Shown piece by piece: positions 57,735-64,000 of a stretch of DNA of 64,000 bases. Below the pieces are notes generated by a model. It was not told the origin of the DNA. It saw only the letters and a program-made list of their open reading frames with translations, and searched no databases. The DNA is from Anseranas semipalmata. Taxonomy: Eukaryota; Chordata; Aves; Anseriformes; Anseranatidae. A program made the translations under genes and the position numbers. The DNA is taken from contig VXAA01000915.1 in the NCBI GenBank assembly GCA_013399115.1, positions 640,138 to 704,137 of the forward strand, read 5' to 3'. The first letter of the stretch is position 1; every line of letters starts with the position of its first letter.

Positions 57735-57815
57735 AAGGCTGAAACAGCCACCTAATTGCCAGAGGACACAGCTAGTTAGCTGGGTTTAGATCCTGTTCAA
57801 GAGGGCTGAATCCTA
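57735..57815 (-). mobile_element. MIR-type SINE fragment
   Basis: On the plus strand GAAAGGCTGAAACAGCCACC, then TTGCCAGAGGACACAGCTAG, TTAGCTGGGTTTAGATCCTG and TTCAAGAGGGCTGAATCC resemble the reverse-complemented MIR region from the core to the tRNA-derived head (CTTGCCCAGGGTCACACAGCTAG-like and GAGCTGGGATTTGAACC-like words). The core itself is eroded. Confidence 0.6.
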
Positions 57816-59389
57816 CCTGCGCGCTGGGTCTCCCTGGCCCCCATCCCTCTGTCCCCACCCGCATGGGACAGGGCAGGAGGGGTGCCTGGGGCTCAGCCAC
57901 CAGCAGACTTCTTTGCTCACAATATTGTAGAGCCAGCTGAAAACACGAGGTCTGCTTCACCCAACACTTGTGCGACCGACGACAAAGGCGTTTGTCACTC
58001 TTCCCCCCTCTGAAACTGGGAAGCTTAAACAATATGCATCATTTATGCACCTAGAGAAGCAGAGAAAATCAGAATTGAAAACAGACTGGTGCCTCTGTCT
58101 GCATGTGTCTGCATGAAATATTCAGCACCAACTCCGAGTCCTGCTGCGTGTCAGGGCTTGGGAGCGCTGCATCTCCCTGCTCCGCAATCAGAAACCATGA
58201 CAGCTCACCAAAAAATAACAGCTGCGTGGCACAACAGATACCATTTCAGGTCAACTGCTAGGATGAAGAGGTGTTTCGAAGCCTCTTCAATATTTAAACC
58301 AAGAATGAGACACATCGAGACCCAATCGCTAATGGCTTCTTGCCTTGCACTGCTGCAGTAACACCAGGAAATTGGATGACTTGCTGGGATCGCTCGAGAT
58401 AGTCAGGAAGGGTGAGGAAAGAAGTGCTGTCTGCTGTAATTGCTAGATGTCCAAATCTGCGCTGCCTGGGACTGCAGCCAGGCATGAACAGGGAGGGAGA
58501 TGTAGGCTGACTCCCGACAAAGCCAGGCGGCAAACGAGCCCTACCTGGGCAGACCAGATCCTGCTTTAGGAACCACCTGAACAGTCCGTCTCTCGGGATA
58601 ACGGTGCGCAAGATGTGGTCTTTCAAACACAGAGATGACAAGCCAAATCCTCAGACCTTCCCTGGCTGCTTAAAAAAGCTTTGAGGCTTCCCCAGGTGCC
58701 TCGCTGGGGCTCTGCTGCTGGCGTGAAGCTGTCGCAGGTAGCTCGGCAAAGCCATCCTCTGCCGGGACGCGCCCTTCCTGCAAGGTGATGCTTGGAGAGT
58801 GGCAGCAACGTGGGAAACAGCAAGCAGCCCCCCAAAACCTTCCCATCATTATCAAGAGGATGGGTTAGCTGCTAACTCCCCCCAGGAAGAACCAGACTGG
58901 CGCCTTCTTATTTCTAGTGCCCGGCAGTGGCTGGGAATGAAGATGGATAAAAAATCACGGATCCACGAGGCTCCTGGTGAACTTGTATGAGCTGAATACG
59001 GATCAAATGCCTGCCCTCCAGCGTAGCCTCCGCTATTTACAGATCGCAAACCAGCTGGGAGCAGCAAGTGCAACACATCGCCAGCACAAACCGGCACGTG
59101 GAGCTGCTGCCACGGCCGTGGTTGCACTTGAACGGAGCCCCCCGTGCCCGCGAGCTGCTCCCACCCCGCCAGCGCTCCCAGCCGAAGCTAAGCAAGGGCC
59201 GGATCTCCTCTGCTGCAAGTGGGTTCCAGACAGTGGGCAAACGAGGTTGGGTTTGGGGTTGAAGTTTGTGGCCGACTTTTCATCCTCTCCTCATCAGCTC
59301 TGTATCCACTCCCGCTTCTCCCAGCATGGTTTTTATTGCCCTTGTCTCCTCCTTGCGTTTGGAGTCCTTCAGAGCGGACAGGAGCACTA

Positions 59390-59550
59390 AAAATAAAATC
59401 ACCTGTCAGGTTTCCCAGTTATCACAAACAAAATGTCCTTTACAAAAATGTAACAAGTAAAACCCTCATATTGTGTGTGTGCTTATTCACATAAAATATT
59501 TAGAAAGCTCCTAATGTTTTTATGGCTGTAATTAATCTTGTGTCATGTTG
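59390..59550. promoter_or_regulatory. AT-rich candidate element with E-box-like palindrome
   Basis: The palindrome ACCTGTCAGGT (59401-59411) is followed by CCAGTTATCACAAAC, CAAAAATGTAACAAG, CACATAAAATATTTAG and GCTGTAATTAATCTTGTGTC. A short TGTGTGTG lies inside. Flanks are GC-rich and differ sharply in composition. Confidence 0.4.
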
Positions 59551-60134
59551 GGGAGAACAGCACATAAAAAAACCCACTCTGGTGGCAGGCAGGAGCTTCG
59601 GCTTCCCAAGGCAATCCCGCAGCGTAGCTGTGCTCCCAAGGGTCTTTGGGGATGCTCTGGGGGGTCCCGATGGGGACACAGGGGCTGAGCTGCGTGGTGC
59701 TTGTGTCATGCTGTCTCTGTGGCAGGGATGCTTGTGCCATTTGCAGCAGCTTTGTACTGAGTGTGCACAGAGCTCGGCGGCACAGCCGGAGAGGGACGGG
59801 AGCTCCACGGATGCTTCCCTCTGGGGAAAGCTGGCCCCACAAGACATGCACTCTTAACGTTGAGAACTGTGGTGATTTTAGGAAAGGCTCCCTGCAAGTT
59901 CACTGCGGTTGTCTGGAGGCCTCCAACAAGCACGGGAGTCTGCACACACATCAGCTGTCACCGATCGGAGACTTCTGGCCCAACTTGCCTTGCCAGTAAC
60001 TTCTTTGATGGGAATACTCCCAGAGAAAGGGTGCTTTAAATCAGGTCCAAGCCTTGTTATCCGCAGCATCTCACCGAAGAGGAACTTCTGGCCAAGCTGC
60101 AGGAGGTCACGGCTGGGCAGCACGCAGCAGTGGG

Positions 60135-60154
60135 GGTGACAACAGGTGACAACA
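60135..60154. repeat. Tandem 10-bp duplication
   Basis: GGTGACAACA is present twice in direct tandem and followed by a partial third unit GGTGG. A small local duplication. Confidence 0.9.
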
Positions 60155-61062
60155 GGTGGCCACATCAGGGCCAGCTGCTGGCAGCAGAGAGCTGAGCCCA
60201 GGCCACCGGGGAGGCAGGGCTGCCGTTCCTGCAAACTCAAATTGTTTTATCATAAAAGCACGGAGGAGCCTGGCCTGGACATAGGAGTTTGCAATCGAAG
60301 CCCAAGAGACAGGTTGGCGTAACAAAGAGGAATGTACTTGACATTTCAATCTTGATCCTTACACTTCTAAACTGCCCTTTAGAGGAGGAAGATAATGCAC
60401 GAAGCACAGGGCTGCTCCTGGGGACCCACCTGCCTGTGGAGCAGAGGCATCGCGCTGAGACCTGGTACAGCTCGGGGACTGGGGCTGCCCGGCGAGGCAC
60501 CTGGGCACGGAGGGGAGCAGAGGTAAGCGGGAGCCTTGGTTTCCCTCCCTGGTTTGTCCAGGCTGGGAATTAAGGTCCGACAAGATCCGTCCCCGCCGCT
60601 CACCCCCAGACTCCGCTTGGCTGGTGGGGCAAGTGGAAGGGGGGTGGTCCCACTGACAGCACGGTGCTGGGCTGCCCTGCCAACGCTGCTTTATGAGTTT
60701 GTAAATACCACGAGCACCATGCAGATTTATATCCCTGCTCATTATTCCAAGCCATCTGGGCCTTAACCTTCCTCCTGAACGGAGCAGGAAGGGTTCAGGA
60801 TCAGCACACCTGGCCCGAAGGCGAGGCTGTCACACATGTCCAGAGGGGCAGGGGGACAGCGAGGAAAACAGGCGAGCGGTGCGCGACGTGACCCAGCGCC
60901 CAGCAGGGCTGGGACCGCAGGGGAAGGGACAGGTTTCTGCGTGGGTTGTGTGAAATTCAGGAGCGGGGCTCAGCCACTGCGCTGGACCCCCAACTGTTAT
61001 CCCACCAGTTCCCTTCCCCAGCCACCTCCTCAACTCCTGTGCGTTTCTGCACAAGCTTTAAT

Positions 61063-61079
61063 CTTTTTTTTTTTTTNTT
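61063..61079. repeat. Poly-T run with one undetermined base
   Basis: A T run contains the window's only N, at 61077. This is probably an assembly or base-calling ambiguity in a homopolymer, so the run length should not be trusted. Confidence 0.95.
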
Positions 61080-61989
61080 CAAAGTAGCTGAACTGCCAAG
61101 ACTGCCCATTTTGCCTGCAGATGCTCTGCATTGGCTGCCTCCAAACCCCTTTAAATAGCCACAGCTAAATCACAGTTCTGTCAGGCGATGCTCTATTTAA
61201 CAGAAGCTGCCCGTCTCGCGCAGCAGCCACGGCCCAGGAATCTCCTCCCGAGTCCATTTTCTCAGTGAGTGGCAGCAATAAATAAAAGCCAGCCAGTTGG
61301 TCCTTGAAATGCTACCACGTCCTCTCGCTTGATTACTTCTACCCAGGATTTTGCCAACTGCGGTGCAATCTCCTGCAAATGCCGCCTCCCTCCGCCTGCC
61401 ACCTCCCCAGGATGGATGGATGGAGGAAGTGGCAGTGGTGGGATCACGCACGGAATGGGATACAAGCGGGTGCAGAGCAGCAAAGGGAGCTGGAGGAGAC
61501 ATTTTGAGAAGGATGTGCCCAAGCCAAAGCCTCCTGCCCTTGAGCCATGCAGCGAAAGCAAGGTCCTGCCCTGGAAAGCTCCCAGGTCATTTCTTGCAGG
61601 AGCAAGAAATGCTCCCCCTGCCTTGGCCGGGCTCCAGGGTAGTTAATTGCATTCCGCCTGCCCAACATTAATTAATTTGGTGTCGTGCAGAGACCGCTGT
61701 GCTGGGTGCATCTGGGAAAAAAAATCCACCGCCTCCCACACCCAATAAATAAGAGAGAGGGAGGGAGGCGGGAGGGTGACGGGCTCCCAGGCTCAGCATC
61801 CGGATGCCGGGGTGCCACTGCTGGCTTGGCAGCCGCCTTGACGCCAGGACGAGGAGCACCTTGTCAGCACTCAGCCCCCATCCTGCGACGCCGGACCCAG
61901 CTCGGTTAGCTCTGACACTCGTTTGTTTTCACCTCCAAGCGAATGGATCCCAGGCACACATAGAGGTCACCTCCAGGTTGCTCCTTGCA

Positions 61990-62228
61990 TTTGTATTCAG
62001 GTTGGATTTTAGGAAAAGGTTCTTCACCGAGAGGGTGGTCGGGCACTGGCACAGGCTCATGGGGGCAGTGGTCATGGCACCAAGCCTGCTGGAGTTCAAG
62101 GAGCGTTTGGACAACGCTCTCAGACATATGCGTTGATTTTTGGGTGGTCCTGCATGGAGCCAAGAGTTGGACTTACTGATCCTTGTGGCTCTCTTCCAAC
62201 TCAGGATATTCCGTGATTCTATGATCTG
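61990..62228 (+). mobile_element. CR1 LINE, 5'-truncated 3' end
   Basis: This is the one unmistakable transposon in the window. It reads in CR1 3'-end order on the plus strand: GGTTGGATTTTAGGAAAAGG near 62000, TTCTTCACCGAGAGGGTGGTC, CACCAAGCCTG, GAGTTCAAGGAGCGTTTGGA near 62092, TGGTCCTGCATGGAGCCA, GAGTTGGACTTACTGATCC, and CTCTTCCAACTCAGGATATT, ending in GATTCTATGAT. CR1 elements end in short ATTCTATG-type repeats rather than poly-A and are usually 5'-truncated, as here. Translating the tail gives the usual meaningless CR1 3' reading and no reverse transcriptase remains, so the copy is dead. It differs from the remembered family pattern at scattered sites, so it is not very recent. The 5' boundary is uncertain by about 60 bases, because lines from 61930 also look CR1-like. 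Confidence 0.93.
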
Positions 62229-64000
62229 CTCCCAGGATGCTGGTGTCGGCTGGGAAAAGTGCTTCAAAGACCAACGGATGGACAGCAAGAGTCGGGTACA
62301 AGCAGCCACCTGGCAGTGCTGGGCTGGGCTCGCAAGAAAGTCCATGGGATCTGGTGCAGCTGCAAGACTCGTACGGACCTGGGGGTGCCTTGGGATCCAC
62401 GAGCACCAGAGACGGTTGTGGTGCGGAAGGAAATCCTCTCTAATGACTTGTGCAATTTCTATGCGGGCAGGTGGGCATTGCTACACCTCCATCTTGTGCC
62501 CCCTGAATAAAACAACGTGCAGATCAGGTAAAAAGCCTCCGGAGACCCACAGGAAACCTCTTACAGATCGAGGGGTCAAAAATGCTGGTGGAAAACAAGC
62601 CGCAGGTATGCTTCTCCAGAAAGGTGCCCTCAAGGAGATCACAGCTGCACCACTGAGGTCCAGGATGATTCCTACCCCTTGCAAATGCCCTCACTGCAGC
62701 GATGCCTTCGCCCCAGCTAAGGATTTCTCCAGGCAATGCTTGTGGAAGCAGCTGCCAAGAGAAACTCATCCCGTCCAGGCAGCAAACCCACGAGGGCTGA
62801 GGCATCGCTCAGAGCGGAGGCAGCGCCGGAGCGGCCCCGAGCTCACGCCTCCCCTGCAGGGTTGTTTTTGGAAAGCAGAGCTGTGGTGGGAGAGCCCCTG
62901 CTCACACAAAGAACAGATGCTGGTTATTTTAAACCCTACTGTTAACTCATTAAAGCAGCTGTCTGCCATCCCCCGAAGACAGCCGAATTAGGATTCAACT
63001 CAACCAAGAGCACAACACACAAAATGTGACCGCACGAAACGCTAACGAGCCTGCTCCCACCAAGCTGTGCCGGCAGACTGGGGGGCTCGGGGAGAGAGGC
63101 AAAAGGAGGCAAAGCAGCGAATCTGCCTCCCCACGTGTAGGCAGAGCACAGGTCTGCTGTTCCCCCCAAACAAGCCAAAATCATGAGCTGGGTCTAGTTG
63201 GATTTTTTCTTTCTTTGTAATTCTTCCAATGATGATTTTTCAGATTCCCAGCTGGGATCTCCATCACCTCCTCCTGCCATTGGTGTTAATTCCTTGACCC
63301 GCATCTCCCTCCCTGATCTGGCGGATGGGAGAGGGAAGCCCCTTCCCCTCACGCGCGGGCACAGCCGGACCCAAGGTGCGCGGGCACGGCCATGACACAT
63401 GGCAGTGTCAGAGACATGGGCAGCAGACACAAAGCACAGAGGTGGATCCGCAGCACATCAGACGTGTTGTGCCCGACGTGCAGCGCACATCTCCTTGTCC
63501 CCGTGTGATACCGGGGGCTGCAGCACATGGGCAGAGCAGCTCACAGGGTCACACAGCACCCAAAGTCCTCCAGTCCCCTCGACCTCAATGCCCCATCTGC
63601 AGCCAAAGGGAAGAGCACTGGGAAACCGGAACAGCAAAACCTGCCTCGCCGAGATGCCCGTGCAAGTGGAGCGCTCATTCCCTGCGTAGCCAGAGGTAGC
63701 AGCACAGACACAGCATCTCCCATCGCTGGAAGCGCGACTCGTTCAGGATCAGTTAATAGTTAAAGGAGCCAGGTGATTATTTCAGACCTCCTGCGAGTGA
63801 CAGCAGACCTCTTTGGAGCGATTTGTAATCTAACAGAGACATTAACCTTTTAAAGCATCCCCTGAGCTCCCTGGGGCTATCGAGGCACGGTCTATTGTGC
63901 AGGGGAACAAAGAGCCCTGGTTATTACTCAGGAGTGAATGGCAGGGATGAGCTTTACATAAGTGAGATCAATAAAAATATATCAACAGCCCACGCAGGGC
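62229..64000. other. CpG-richer sequence to window end, no gene supported
   Basis: A 283-codon open frame (62140-62991) begins inside the CR1 tail and reads through unrelated sequence, so it is not a gene. A CxxC pair in it (CKCPHC) lacks the histidines of a zinc finger. CpG density rises locally at 62815-62860 and 63345-63395. The last 250 bases become AT-richer (GATCAATAAAAATATATCAAC) and may start another island cut by the window edge. Confidence 0.5.

Larger units (their letters stand above)
59551..61989. other. GC-rich stretch, no gene supported
   Basis: The interval includes the tandem decamer at 60135, the N-containing T run and a short GGAT tandem near 61410-61425. TTTAAATAGCC and CTCTATTTAAC near 61150-61198 are TATA-like words without supporting promoter features. 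Overlapping frames on both strands are GC-driven. Confidence 0.5.

Noticed and set aside
60379..60742. GC-rich open frames near 60.4-60.7 kb as a gene
   Set aside because: Frames on both strands are Pro/Ser/Gly/Arg-rich and mutually overlapping, with no domain or splice pattern.
62670..62770. Zinc-finger-like CKCPHC word in an open frame
   Set aside because: The two cysteines are not followed by the required hydrophobic residues and paired histidines at the expected spacing, and there is no tandem finger.
62140..62991. Longest open frame in the window (283 codons)
   Set aside because: Its first part is the translated CR1 3' tail, and the rest is unrelated GC-rich sequence without domains.
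1..64000. CRISPR arrays, operons, ribosome binding sites or other prokaryotic systems
   Set aside because: Composition, CR1 and MIR content and microsatellites indicate a vertebrate nuclear genome. No regularly spaced direct repeats or compact gene arrays occur.

Overview
This window looks like non-coding nuclear DNA from a bird. The main evidence is one clear CR1 LINE 3' end at about 61.99-62.23 kb, carrying the CR1 tail motif GATTCTATGAT. The rest is otherwise poor in transposons, has vertebrate-like CpG depletion outside a few short CpG-dense patches, and has scattered microsatellites and poly-A/poly-T runs. I found no protein-coding gene, tRNA or rRNA I can support. The open frames are short, have no recognisable domains and behave like chance frames in moderately GC-rich DNA. 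The window could be intergenic (a gene desert) or lie inside a very large intron; the sequence alone does not decide this.

Three layers can be seen. First, old repeats: about nine degraded MIR-type (CORE-SINE) fragments, one L2-type LINE tail, and hairpin-shaped relics of an ancient interspersed element, against a single CR1. Second, more than twenty AT-rich islands of 80-600 bp, dense in TAAT, GATA, octamer (ATGCAAAT), PBX/MEIS and E-box-like words. They sit in more GC-rich, less structured sequence and are the best candidates for conserved non-coding elements or enhancers. Third, short CpG-dense patches (about 12.86-12.99, 50.40-50.49 and 57.5-57.6 kb) and one promoter-like block at about 35.34-35.76 kb with two CCAAT boxes, a YY1-like word and a perfect 9-bp hairpin.

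Layout: 0-8 kb, AT-rich islands at 1.3-1.9 and 4.9-5.2 kb and a GATA cluster at 7.0 kb. 8-16 kb, a MIR, two hairpin relics, a GATA/TAAT island beside a CpG patch at 12.5-13.0 kb, and an octamer island at 15.6 kb. 16-31 kb, islands at 16.8, 19.2-19.9 and 21.6-22.2 kb, then a long stretch with little structure. 31-36 kb, a dense interval with an L2 tail, three MIRs, a strong AT-rich island and the promoter-like block. 36-48 kb, many islands, including a 20-mer duplicated exactly 160 bp apart, plus MIRs at 39.8 and 41.9 kb. 48-64 kb, islands at 49.2, 51.7, 56.6 and 59.4 kb, a CpG patch at 50.4 kb, a MIR at 57.7 kb, the CR1, and CpG-richer sequence to the end.

The overall picture is the regulatory landscape of an unidentified, probably developmental, gene outside or around the window. 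That is an inference from composition and motifs. Alignment to other amniotes would decide it.
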